A stretch of DNA of 40,367 nucleotides from a virus. The translations under genes and the position numbers were made by a program. Location: positions 1 to 40,367 of the IMG/VR virus record IMGVR_UViG_3300034072_001401. One strand, 5' to 3'. The first letter of the stretch is position 1; every line of letters begins with the position of its first letter. The notes under the pieces were generated by a model. That model was not told where the DNA came from and made no database searches. It saw only the letters and a list, made by a program, of their open reading frames with translations. Positions 24,830-31,081 of this stretch are shown here, piece by piece.

Positions 24830-25273
24830 TCAATTGCTCCCCTTGGGCAAGACCGGCGCCAGCTCGGCCACGATCTCGCAGATGCTTTCCGAATATCGGC
24901 GGATGAACAGGTCCGCCCCGTCGCGATCGATCCGCCCGGAATCGGCCAGCGCGTTCACCTCGGTGCACTTGGCCGCCGCGAGCATCAGAATGCCCAGCGC
25001 ATGCACCCGCGCCTGCACCGCCAGCGCCGCCGCGATTTCATCGTCGCCACTCACCCTGTCGCCCCAGAGCGGATCAGGCCGCTCGGCCAGCGCCCGCGCC
25101 CACGACCCCGCGTCGCTCTGATCGTCGATGGTGACCGTCGATGCCGGGGCAAACGCCATGAAAGGTTCACAGCGCACGGGCCCATCCCATCCCGAAACAC
25201 AACCCCCGGGCTCGCCGGAAAAGTCCACTGCCAGCCCCTCGGGCCGCGCCGCAATCATCCCGCTGCCGCTCAC
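24830..25273 (-). CDS. Hypothetical protein upstream of clamp
   Basis: 147 residues from GTG 25273, chosen because it overlaps the preceding stop as GTGA, as elsewhere in this genome; ATG 25258 is the alternative. The N-terminal half is loop-rich (PEGLAVDFSGEPGGCVSGWDGP). The C-terminal half is helical: DEIAAALAVQARVHALGILMLAAAKCTEVNALADSGRIDRDGADLFIRRYSESICEIVAELAPVL. No family recognised. It lies directly before dnaN and is probably translated with it. Confidence 0.65.
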   Translation of the reverse strand: MSGSGMIAARPEGLAVDFSGEPGGCVSGWDGPVRCEPFMAFAPASTVTIDDQSDAGSWARALAERPDPLWGDRVSGDDEIAAALAVQARVHALGILMLAAAKCTEVNALADSGRIDRDGADLFIRRYSESICEIVAELAPVLPKGSN

Positions 25274-25947
25274 ACCACCATCTCCCTGATCCGACGCCCC
25301 AGCGGGCGGCCATATTTGCGCTGATGTTCCGCCTCTTGCTGGGCCACCCAGGCCGCATGGCGGCGCTCTGCCTCGCCACGGCGCTCGGCCAGCGGGTCGA
25401 CCAGCGGTGGCGGCGGCACGTCGCTCTGCGGCAGCGCGATCGATGCCTTGGTGCGTGATGCGTCCATCCCCTCGGGATGCTGCTCCATCAGCTGGTTCAG
25501 CCGCGCTGCGACCCGCACCGACACGCGCGTGGCCTGCCCACTGGTCAGCCGCTCGATCGCCACATCGTTGCGCCCCACCGCGCTGCCTATGCGCCAGGCA
25601 GGCGTGCCCGTGCGCTCCAGCCAGGCCTTCACCAGCGCGCCCAGCGCCTGTGCCTCGCTCGCGCCCAGATAGCGGACCGGCTGCTGCGCCGCGCGCGATG
25701 CGGGCATCCCCTGCGGGTGGCGCGCAATCTCTGCAGCCAGCGCCGCTTGGGTGACGCGCAGCATGCCGTGCTTCTTTTCGCGCACCGAATTCGGCAGGTT
25801 GATCGACACCCCGGCAGACCGCGCCAGATGCGACCACACCGATCCGGTGGTCAGCAGCCATTCATTGACCTCGGCCATAAACCGCGCCGCCTCTTCATGG
25901 GTCAGCACGTTCTCGGGATGCGTCTTGTTCTTGCCCCGGTTTGTCAC
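25270..25947 (-). CDS. DNA-binding-like protein with two repeated HTH units
   Basis: 225 residues from GTG 25947 (GTGA overlap). Two similar units are visible: NEWLLTTGSVWSHLARSAGVS...VTQAALAAEIARHPQGMPAS and KAWLERTGTPAWRIGSAVGRN...VSVRVAARLNQLMEQHPEGMDAS. Each looks like a short HTH ending in His-Pro-(Q/E)-Gly-Met-(P/D)-Ala-Ser. The C-terminus is basic and charged (ERRGEAERRHAAWVAQQEAEHQRK). It probably binds DNA, perhaps as a replication initiator helper. No family named. Confidence 0.65.
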   Translation of the reverse strand: MTNRGKNKTHPENVLTHEEAARFMAEVNEWLLTTGSVWSHLARSAGVSINLPNSVREKKHGMLRVTQAALAAEIARHPQGMPASRAAQQPVRYLGASEAQALGALVKAWLERTGTPAWRIGSAVGRNDVAIERLTSGQATRVSVRVAARLNQLMEQHPEGMDASRTKASIALPQSDVPPPPLVDPLAERRGEAERRHAAWVAQQEAEHQRKYGRPLGRRIREMVV

Positions 25948-26576
25948 GCCCGCGCCCTTTCCCTGCTGCCGGTCTTCCGCCCCGTCGCCACGATGGTGAC
26001 GATGCGCCCCTCGAAGCTGCTGGCCGATTCCACGCGGATCAGGCCCGCCCGCGCCAGGCGGACGATCAGATATTGCGCGCGATCGCGGCTGTTCAGCGCC
26101 AGATGCCGCGCCAGGTCGCCATTGCTCGGGCAGACCGCGCCGGCGTCTGCCACGCGCGTCAGCGCCGCCAGCATCCGCCCCTCGTCGCTGCCCTCGAAAT
26201 CCGCCGGCAGCGTCATCGTAGGCCGCGCCGATCCGCGCCGCGCATTGCCGAACAACCGCGCCCCACCAGCGCCATTACCGCCCGATCGCGGCTGCACCGG
26301 CGGCTCGCGTCGGCGCATGAAATGCTCGAGCGCACGGCCCGGGCCGGTGCGCCGCACATGCGTCGCCACCTCGCCCTCTTGCGCCCATTGCCGCGCCAGC
26401 ACGGCGGCAGGCGCATCGCGACCCAGCGCGGGGCCGGTGGCATAGACCAGCTCGTCGCCCGGCGCCGCGCGCTCCAGCCACGCCTCCATGGCCGCCACCT
26501 CGACATAGAGCGTCAGTGGCCCCAGCACGAACCGCGGCTCGCCAGATGCAGAAGACACAGGCGCGCGCTCAGGCAT
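25944..26576 (-). CDS. Hypothetical protein with C-terminal winged-helix-like domain
   Basis: 210 residues. N-terminal beta part (PRFVLGPLTLYVEVAAMEAWLERAAPGDELVYATGPALG), a Pro/Arg/Gly-rich linker at about 88-120, then a helical C-terminal domain with ALTRVADAGAVCPSNGDLARHLALNSRDRAQYLIVRLARAGLIRVE, the layout of a wHTH (recognition helix then wing). Such proteins recur in early operons of sphingomonad phages, as far as I recall, but have no known role. Its start overlaps the end of the 56-residue membrane gene. Confidence 0.65.
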   Translation of the reverse strand: MPERAPVSSASGEPRFVLGPLTLYVEVAAMEAWLERAAPGDELVYATGPALGRDAPAAVLARQWAQEGEVATHVRRTGPGRALEHFMRRREPPVQPRSGGNGAGGARLFGNARRGSARPTMTLPADFEGSDEGRMLAALTRVADAGAVCPSNGDLARHLALNSRDRAQYLIVRLARAGLIRVESASSFEGRIVTIVATGRKTGSRERARA

Positions 26577-26739
26577 CGTCGCTCAACAACCAATAAGGCC
26601 AGATCAGGATGACCAGCATCAGCATCAGCGCGTTGACGACATTGTCGACGCGCCGCAGGTCTTCAGGCAAACCGAGCGAACAGATGAACACGAATCCCGC
26701 GATGAGATAGCAGCAGGCAAAGCCCGCGATGAAATCCAT
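26569..26739 (-). CDS. 56-residue two-span membrane protein
   Basis: Short frame MDFIAGFACCYLIAGFVFICS then LPEDLRRVDNVVNALMLMLVILIWPYWLL. Two hydrophobic spans separated by a charged Glu-Asp-Leu-Arg-Arg loop. It starts three bases after the CII-like stop and its end overlaps the next ATG by eight bases, so it is a tightly packed operon member. No family. Small membrane proteins in such operons can alter host envelope or cell division, but nothing in the sequence shows this. Confidence 0.6.
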   Translation of the reverse strand: MDFIAGFACCYLIAGFVFICSLGLPEDLRRVDNVVNALMLMLVILIWPYWLLSDDA

Positions 26740-26741
26740 GC

Positions 26742-27248
26742 TCACGCCTGCGACCCCCCATTTCTGCGGGAGGCGCCATCACGGTCGACCATCAGCGTCA
26801 CCGCCTGTTTCAGCTCCACCGCCTTGCCGATCAGCTCGTCGATCTGCCGGTGAATCGCGCTTTCCTCGCGCGTCGACACGCGGCCATCGCCCAGCGCGCG
26901 GTCGATCTCGCGCGCGACATCGCCCAGCTCGGCAGAAAGGTGCATCACCCCGGCGCGCAGCTCGCCATCGGTGCCGCCGCTATCGGGCAGCGGCACGAAC
27001 ACCCCGCCAGCCAGACGGCACAGCTCGCGCGTCACCTGCGGCGCGCCAGCGGTGCCATGCGTCACCGCCTCGAGCGCCGCGACCGCGTCGATCGGCATCG
27101 AATAGTCTTCGTCGTTGATGTTGACCCAACGCCCGACCGCGCTCTTGCCCTTGCCCAGGATGTCCGCCGCCGCCTCGATCCCGTGCGCCGCGCCAACCAG
27201 TTCCCTGGCTGCTCGCTTCAGCAGCTGCTGCCTGACGGTCAGGGTCAT
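26742..27248 (-). CDS. CII-like regulatory protein (Phage_CII_2 family)
   Basis: 168 residues. It begins LTVRQQLLKRAARELVGAAHGIEAAADILGKGKSAVGRWVNINDEDYSMPIDAVAALEAVT and continues RELCRLAGGVFVPLPD, the diagnostic order of the Phage_CII_2 (CP76) family: HTH-like N-terminus, Met-Pro-Ile-Asp-x-(V/I)-Ala-Ala-Leu-Glu, then Gly-Gly-Val-Phe-Val-Pro-Leu-Pro. The C-terminus is a coiled coil. Second gene of the leftward operon, after the Cro-like gene, the lambda-like order. It is expected to influence the lysis-lysogeny choice by activating a promoter for repressor or integrase. Overlap ATGA with the upstream stop. Confidence 0.85.
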   Translation of the reverse strand: MTLTVRQQLLKRAARELVGAAHGIEAAADILGKGKSAVGRWVNINDEDYSMPIDAVAALEAVTHGTAGAPQVTRELCRLAGGVFVPLPDSGGTDGELRAGVMHLSAELGDVAREIDRALGDGRVSTREESAIHRQIDELIGKAVELKQAVTLMVDRDGASRRNGGSQA

Positions 27249-27619
27249 CGTGCGGCCTCCGGGGTGGCGGTGATCGCCGTCGCCACCCCTTCGGCCCCAG
27301 CGCCAGCAGCAGCGCCCGAACCATTAATCTCGCGATATTCCGGGGAAATCGCCTCGCAGCTTCCCGGTGACCGTGTGTCCGTTCCGGATGTATGGACTGG
27401 CACATGATCCAGACCATGCCTCGACAGTCGCACTTCATCGTTCAGCGTCGCGGCATCCACGCGCCCGTCGGAAAGCTGCTCGATCTTCAGCGCGACGCGC
27501 AGCCCGCAGCGGTTTTCCCGCTCGATGATACTGACATTGCCCTTGGAAGATAGGCCGATGAGCGCGGCAAACTCTTCCTGCGAAACGCCCATCTCGGCTC
27601 TGAGTTCTGCGATGTTCAT
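27245..27619 (-). CDS. Cro-like XRE-family regulator, first gene of leftward operon
   Basis: 124 residues from ATG 27619. HTH_XRE is plain in NIAELRAEMGVSQEEFAALIGLSSKGNVSIIERENR. No ribosome-binding site exists for this ATG or for ATG 27634, which lies inside operator O1. With -35 TTGACG at 27654-27649 and 17-base spacing, transcription would begin near 27619, making a leaderless start there plausible. Residues 75-124 are low-complexity (GSGAAAGAGAEGVATAITATPEAA). It faces the repressor gene across shared operators and precedes the CII-like gene, so a Cro role is inferred. The reverse assignment (this being the repressor) is less likely given the operon order. Confidence 0.75.
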   Translation of the reverse strand: MNIAELRAEMGVSQEEFAALIGLSSKGNVSIIERENRCGLRVALKIEQLSDGRVDAATLNDEVRLSRHGLDHVPVHTSGTDTRSPGSCEAISPEYREINGSGAAAGAGAEGVATAITATPEAAR

Positions 27620-27627
27620 GCGGCTTT

Positions 27628-27644
27628 GTTTCATAAAACGAAAC
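27628..27644. promoter_or_regulatory. Operator O1 GTTTC-N7-GAAAC
   Basis: GTTTCATAAAACGAAAC, perfect 5-base arms, overlapping the start of the leftward early operon and lying four bases from its -35 TTGACG (27654-27649). Together these form a promoter-operator module that recurs before the rightward operon. Confidence 0.85.
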
Positions 27645-27662
27645 AAATCGTCAAGCGAAAAA

Positions 27663-27679
27663 GTTTCGCTCTGTGCAAA
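27663..27679. promoter_or_regulatory. Possible degenerate middle operator
   Basis: GTTTCGCTCTGTGCAAA keeps the left arm but has a degenerate right arm. Its centre is 35 bp from O1 and 34 bp from O2, the same spacing as between O3 and O4 (35 bp), which is the main reason to propose it. Confidence 0.45.
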
Positions 27680-27696
27680 CGACTGGCTGCGCCTTA

Positions 27697-27713
27697 GTTT
27701 CTATGATCGAAAC
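27697..27713. promoter_or_regulatory. Operator O2 with repressor -10 inside
   Basis: GTTTCTATGATCGAAAC has perfect arms. The spacer holds TATGAT (27702-27707), a good -10, and the operator ends one base before the repressor ATG. RNA would start about at the ATG itself. Binding here should repress the repressor gene. Confidence 0.8.
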
Positions 27714-28046
27714 ATGGCAGCAGCCCCGTTTCACGACTGGTATCTGGCTGAATGGCTGGAGACACTGCGGATCAAGCAGGCGGACCTGGCGCGCCTTACC
27801 GACTGGGACAAGCGCAAGACCTCTTTCCTCGTCAGCGGCAAGCAACCCTATAAGCGGGATGACATCAATGAGGCCGCCTTTGCACTCAATGTGCAGCCGT
27901 TCGAATTGCTGATGCCGCCGGAGCAGGCCATGGCTCTTCGCCGGCTGCGCGACTCCGCCATCACCATTGCCGCGGAAAGCCGTTCCAGCTATCAGGCTGA
28001 GGAAGACGATGTCTGGCACGGCAAACGAAAGGTGGCCGGTGAATAG
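27714..28046 (+). CDS. Short HTH repressor (CI-like), probably leaderless
   Basis: 110 residues. HTH_XRE-like region: LRIKQADLARLTDWDKRKTSFLVSGKQPYKRDDINEAAFALNVQPFELLMPPE, with Gln-Ala-Asp-Leu-Ala-Arg as helix 2 and LVSGKQPYKRDDI at the recognition/turn area. The C-terminal tail is short and charged. It lacks the S24 LexA-like autocleavage domain, so induction must work otherwise. No ribosome-binding site; the ATG is immediately after O2 and seven bases after the -10, like leaderless lambda cI from PRM. It faces the Cro-like gene and overlaps the following lipoprotein gene by eight bases. Assigned as lysogenic repressor from position and operators. Confidence 0.75.
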   Translation: MAAAPFHDWYLAEWLETLRIKQADLARLTDWDKRKTSFLVSGKQPYKRDDINEAAFALNVQPFELLMPPEQAMALRRLRDSAITIAAESRSSYQAEEDDVWHGKRKVAGE

Positions 28047-28437
28047 AGCTTTCTTGGTGGGACTGAGCGCGACTGCAGTGGTGACACTGTCTGCCTGCGA
28101 ATCCCAGGAACCTGTTCAAAGCGAGAAAGCCGCACCGACGCTTGAGGCGAAGGAAATTAGCGCTTCGATCTTTGCCGCAAATGCGCCTGATGGCGTCTCC
28201 CCTGACAAATGGCCCTCCATGGCGAAAGCACGGTGTGGAGCTGCTGCGTTCTGCCAGGTGTACATCTGGGAAGCAGGCACCTCCCTACCGGGCGCCATGC
28301 CATTCACTGGTCCCGAGGTAGCTGGCATTCGCTATCGCTATGCCATCAATCGCAATACCGGCTATGAAGAGTCGCTGTGGGATTGCAAGACCATGCCCCA
28401 GCCTGATCCGATCACCTGCCTTGCTGACCCGGAATAG
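28039..28437 (+). CDS. Lipoprotein coupled to repressor, candidate superinfection-exclusion gene
   Basis: 132 residues from GTG 28039, with AAAGGTGG upstream and an 8-base overlap with the repressor stop. Signal peptide NRAFLVGLSATAVVTLSAC ends in a lipobox (Leu-Ser-Ala-Cys21), so it should be a diacyl-lipid-anchored periplasmic-side protein. The mature part has Cys pairs (ARCGAAAFCQVYIWEAG, WDCKTMPQPDPITCLADPE) and probably one or two disulphides. VAGIRYRYAINRNTGYEE suggests a small beta domain. No family recognised. Being cotranscribed with the repressor, it should be made in the lysogen, the usual setting for exclusion or host-altering lipoproteins (inference). Confidence 0.8.
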   Translation: MNRAFLVGLSATAVVTLSACESQEPVQSEKAAPTLEAKEISASIFAANAPDGVSPDKWPSMAKARCGAAAFCQVYIWEAGTSLPGAMPFTGPEVAGIRYRYAINRNTGYEESLWDCKTMPQPDPITCLADPE

Positions 28438-28574
28438 GTCAAGGCGACGATTTCTGGATTAGCGAATCCGATTTGCAGAGATCGTAAAATCGACTTTCCT
28501 ACATGCCTCCCATCACGATAGGCTTGCGAGTGCACGATTCGCAGAAACATCCATTCTGCCTGGCTGTGCCAATG

Positions 28575-28591
28575 GTTTCATAATGCGAAAC
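28575..28591. promoter_or_regulatory. Operator O3 GTTTC-N7-GAAAC
   Basis: GTTTCATAATGCGAAAC with perfect arms, just upstream of the rightward -35. Centre 35 bp from O4. Confidence 0.85.
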
Positions 28592-28599
28592 TTTTGGGC

Positions 28600-28628
28600 T
28601 TGACTTTAAGTTTCGTTTTATGAAACAA
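28600..28628 (+). promoter_or_regulatory. Rightward early promoter overlapping operator O4
   Basis: TTGACT (28600-28605), four bases, then O4 GTTTCGTTTTATGAAAC (28610-28626). The leftward promoter shows the same TTGAC-N5-GTTTCGTTTTATGAAAC order on its own strand. The -10 position at 17-base spacing reads AAACAA in both, a poor match, so the real -10 is uncertain. The repressor should block both early promoters alike. Confidence 0.7.
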
Positions 28629-28654
28629 CTACGCCTCCATTGAAGGAGGCGTAC

Positions 28655-28879
28655 ATGCTCAAGGCACCAGCCCAGTACCCGCACCCCGGCAGCTTCGGTT
28701 ACGAACGCAGGACCGGCAACCAGGTCCGCATCATCAGCGCGAATGAAGACGGCACGGTCACCGTCACCGGCGACAGCCCGCGCCATGGCCAGGCCAGCGG
28801 CACGCGCCGCCTCTCCCCCGCCACCCTGTGCGAAAGCTGGCCGCCCAAGCGCCGGTACAACCGGAGGGCGGCGGCATGA
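28655..28879 (+). CDS. Small hypothetical protein, first gene of rightward early operon
   Basis: 74 residues from ATG 28655, with GAAGGAGG at good spacing. It begins MLKAPAQYPHPGSFGYERRTGNQVRIISANEDGTVTVTGDSPRHGQASG and ends in a basic tail (PPKRRYNRRAAA). The GNQVRIISANEDGTVTVTG stretch resembles a small SH3-like beta barrel. It comes directly after the operator-controlled promoter, so it should be among the first proteins made on induction. No family. Confidence 0.75.
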   Translation: MLKAPAQYPHPGSFGYERRTGNQVRIISANEDGTVTVTGDSPRHGQASGTRRLSPATLCESWPPKRRYNRRAAA

Positions 28880-29064
28880 ACGAAACCTTTCACCGGGCGC
28901 TGCGAGAAACCACGCGGATTACCGATGCCGCGATCGGCACCGCGCCGTTCGAACCTACAGCGGGTCTTCTTTCCCGAGCTGGGCGCGCCATGATGCGAAG
29001 ATTGCGCGGTCTTCAGGCGAAAAAACCGGGTCATTCTCATGACGCAGGAGCAGGGCATGCATGA
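28876..29064 (+). CDS. Possible 62-residue protein overlapping a reverse gene
   Basis: ATG 28876 overlaps the upstream stop (ATGA), the common pattern here. The first ~26 residues (MNETFHRALRETTRITDAAIGTAP) look natural. The remaining 110 bases are antisense to the reverse gene 28955-29203 and read less convincingly (GLQAKKPGHSHDAGAGHA). Either this is a real short protein, or only its start is ancestral and the reverse gene was inserted here. Confidence 0.4.
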   Translation: MNETFHRALRETTRITDAAIGTAPFEPTAGLLSRAGRAMMRRLRGLQAKKPGHSHDAGAGHA

Positions 29065-29203
29065 CTTCAATACCGCCCGGCGCAAGATGGCCTTGCTTCG
29101 TGAGGACGGGCATAATTCTCAGCAGCATCTGAGCCGCCATGTGACCAGTGATTCTGGCAAAAGCAACGTGCTGTCGCAGTGCTACAAGCTCTTCTTCCGT
29201 CAT
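28955..29203 (-). CDS. Reverse-oriented 82-residue protein within forward operon
   Basis: It reads MTEEELVALRQHVAFARITGHMAAQMLLRIMPVLTKQGHLAPGGIEVMHALLLRHENDP and ends SPEDRAIFASWRAQLGKEDPL. Natural composition, mixed codon third positions and GAGAGGAAA upstream of ATG 29203 support it. All-helical, no family named. It is the only leftward gene between 28.6 and 33.7 kb, so it is probably an independently expressed insertion (moron). TATGGT with TTCTGA 17 bases upstream is a weak candidate promoter in 29,220-29,265. Confidence 0.6.
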   Translation of the reverse strand: MTEEELVALRQHVAFARITGHMAAQMLLRIMPVLTKQGHLAPGGIEVMHALLLRHENDPVFSPEDRAIFASWRAQLGKEDPL

Positions 29204-29275
29204 GATGCTGTTTCCTCTCAACCTGTTGTTGCGACCCGCACCATAGACGATGTCCGCTTTACTCAGAAGAGCAGC

Positions 29276-29425
29276 ATGACCCGCGCCCAGGCACACGAAA
29301 TCGCCGCCGCGCTGATGGACATCAAGGGCTGGCTGCGCGAACTGGGCGATGCGCTGATCGTGCTGTCTGTCCTGCTGGTCACCGGCCTCGCCCTGCTGAA
29401 CGTTCTGCGCGCAGGTGCGGCATGA
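29276..29425 (+). CDS. 49-residue single-span membrane protein
   Basis: From ATG 29276 (AGAAGAGC upstream): MTRAQAHEIAAALMDIKGWLRELGDALIVLSVLLVTGLALLNVLRAGAA. An amphipathic N-terminal helix precedes one membrane span. A longer in-frame extension upstream is antisense to the reverse gene and rejected. The end overlaps the next ATG (ATGA). Function unknown. Confidence 0.65.
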   Translation: MTRAQAHEIAAALMDIKGWLRELGDALIVLSVLLVTGLALLNVLRAGAA

Positions 29426-29586
29426 CCATCGCCCGCTATCGCCCCGAACACCGCCCTGCCTCGCGCGGATCCGTGATCGTGATGAACACCGGCATGACCC
29501 GCGTGCGCGAGGGCGACTGGTCGATCATCCAGCCCGACGGCACCCGCCAGCGCTGGATCCCTGAAGCACGAAAGGCTCGCGCATGA
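29422..29586 (+). CDS. 54-residue basic small protein
   Basis: MTIARYRPEHRPASRGSVIVMNTGMTRVREGDWSIIQPDGTRQRWIPEARKARA. Compact, rich in Arg and Trp; the VREGDWSIIQPDGTRQRW part reads like a small beta barrel. Both ends overlap neighbours by four bases (ATGA), so it is an operon member. No family recognised. Confidence 0.65.
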   Translation: MTIARYRPEHRPASRGSVIVMNTGMTRVREGDWSIIQPDGTRQRWIPEARKARA

Positions 29587-29954
29587 TCGCCGTCGCCCTG
29601 CTGCTGGCGCTGCCCAGCCTGCCCGCCTGCACCGTCACCGATGGCGACACCATCCGCTGTGCCGATGAACGCATCCGCCTGACCGGCATCAACGCGCCAG
29701 AGATGCGCGGCCATTGCCGGCGCGGCATGGATTGCCCGCCCGGCGACCCGATCGCCAGCAGGCAATCGCTGCAAGCGGTGATCGCCGGCAAGCGGCTGAC
29801 CATCCGCCGCCTGGGCCGCGACCGATACGGACGCACCCTGGCCGTGGTCTATGCCGATGGCGTCAACATCGCCTGCCACCAGCTGCGCACCGGCAACGCC
29901 GAATATCGCGAACGCTGGGACAACAAGCGCGTGATTGGGAGGGAATGCCGATGA
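29583..29954 (+). CDS. Secreted staphylococcal-nuclease-like (SNase) protein
   Basis: 123 residues. Hydrophobic N-terminus (IAVALLLALPSLPAC, possibly a signal with a lipobox-like Leu-Pro-Ala-Cys16, though with no positive charge at the front). Then TVTDGDTIRCADERIRLTGINAPEM: the SNase strand with Asp20/Asp22 and Arg32-x7-Glu40, and RDRYGRTLAVVY with Arg84. These match SNase Arg35, Glu43 and Arg87. Extra Cys residues suggest disulphides, fitting export. A phage-encoded exported nuclease in an early operon is unusual. Possible roles are attacking incoming DNA in the periplasm or scavenging nucleotides (inference). Confidence 0.85.
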   Translation: MIAVALLLALPSLPACTVTDGDTIRCADERIRLTGINAPEMRGHCRRGMDCPPGDPIASRQSLQAVIAGKRLTIRRLGRDRYGRTLAVVYADGVNIACHQLRTGNAEYRERWDNKRVIGRECR

Positions 29955-31081
29955 CCAGCATCGAATGGACCGAGGCGACGTGGAACCCGATCGCCGGATG
30001 CAGCGTGGTCAGCCCCGGCTGCACCAACTGCTACGCCATGCGCACCGCCGCGCGCCTGGGCCGGATAGAGGCCACTGCGCCGGTCTATGCCGGGCTCACA
30101 CAGCCCAGCAAGGCAGGCCCGGTCTGGACCGGCAAGGTCGCGGTGAACGAAAAGGCGATGCTCGAGCCGCTGCGCCGCCGCAAGCCGACCATGTACTTCG
30201 TCAACAGCATGTCGGACCTGTTCCATGGATCGGTGCCCGACGAGGTGATCGACCGCGTCTTCGCCGTGATGGCGCTCTGCCCCCAGCACACCTTCCAGGT
30301 GCTGACCAAACGCAGCGCGCGGATGCGGGAGTATCTGGCGGCGCATGACACGTCCAAGGCCGGCGACAGCATCACCAATGCCGCGTTTCTGATGAACGGC
30401 CTGGTGCGCGGGTATCGCGGACAGGGCGGCAGTGCGACATGGCCCATGCCCAACGTCTGGCTGGGCGTCTCGGTCGAGGACCAGAAGCGCGCGGACGAAC
30501 GCATCCCCGACCTGCTTGCCACCCCGGCGGCCGTGCGCTTCCTGTCCTGCGAGCCGGTGCTGGGGCCGGTGGATTTGCGTGCCTACTTCGACCCGACGGG
30601 TGCCTGTTGCGGCAGCGAGCCTGAATATCATTGCGAGAATTGCCCGAGCGATGCACCGTGGCGCTACTCGATCCCATCGGATGACGGCCAGTGGGCGTTC
30701 GATCCGACGATCGACTGGGTCATCGTCGGCGGCGAAAGCGGCCCGGGCGCGCGTACGATGCACCCCGACTGGGCACGCGCCCTGCGCGACCAGTGCGCCG
30801 CCGCCGGCGTACCGTTCTTCTTCAAGCAGTGGGGGGAATGGATGCCAGCCCAGGCAGTGGCGAACGAAAACAACGGCGTCGATTTTGTACCACCGCTTCA
30901 GATGACCCGCCTGACGCGCTGGCGCCGATGGGACGGCGACGAATGCCGCGCTGCTCGAAAAGGCGAAAGCGTCAATGAGTTCTTTCAACCGGGCATCCTC
31001 GCTGTGCCGATCGGCAAGAAGCGCGCAGGCCGCCTGCTCGACGGCGTAACGCACGATGCCATGCCGCAGGTGCGGCCATGA
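29951..31081 (+). CDS. DUF5131 / phage Gp37-Gp68 family protein, radical-SAM-like
   Basis: 376 residues from ATG 29951 (ATGA overlap, GGGAGGG upstream; an ATG two codons earlier is possible). Start TSIEWTEATWNPIAGCSVVSPGCTNCYAM contains the family's Cys-x6-Cys-x2-Cys-Tyr-Ala cluster. MYFVNSMSDLFHGSVPDEVIDRVF, HTFQVLTKR, WLGVSVEDQKRADERI, VRFLSCEPVLGPVDL and DWVIVGGESGPGARTMHPDWARALRDQC follow in the standard order. DUF5131 is common in phages and thought to have a radical-SAM-like core; its reaction is unknown. An insert with ACCGSEPEYHCENC adds a four-Cys site. Confidence 0.9.
   Translation: MTSIEWTEATWNPIAGCSVVSPGCTNCYAMRTAARLGRIEATAPVYAGLTQPSKAGPVWTGKVAVNEKAMLEPLRRRKPTMYFVNSMSDLFHGSVPDEVIDRVFAVMALCPQHTFQVLTKRSARMREYLAAHDTSKAGDSITNAAFLMNGLVRGYRGQGGSATWPMPNVWLGVSVEDQKRADERIPDLLATPAAVRFLSCEPVLGPVDLRAYFDPTGACCGSEPEYHCENCPSDAPWRYSIPSDDGQWAFDPTIDWVIVGGESGPGARTMHPDWARALRDQCAAAGVPFFFKQWGEWMPAQAVANENNGVDFVPPLQMTRLTRWRRWDGDECRAARKGESVNEFFQPGILAVPIGKKRAGRLLDGVTHDAMPQVRP

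Larger units (their letters stand above)
28438..28654. other. Rightward early promoter region
   Basis: 217 bp without a gene. It contains small hairpins (GGATT-agcg-AATCC near 28455), operators O3 and O4 and the TTGACT -35 (28600-28605) of the rightward early promoter. No T-rich terminator is evident after the lipoprotein gene, so some repressor-operon transcripts may run on. Confidence 0.7.

Noticed and set aside
23578-24906. A 442-codon forward open frame over the sliding clamp
   Set aside because: His/Arg-rich antisense of dnaN, which is unmistakable on the other strand.
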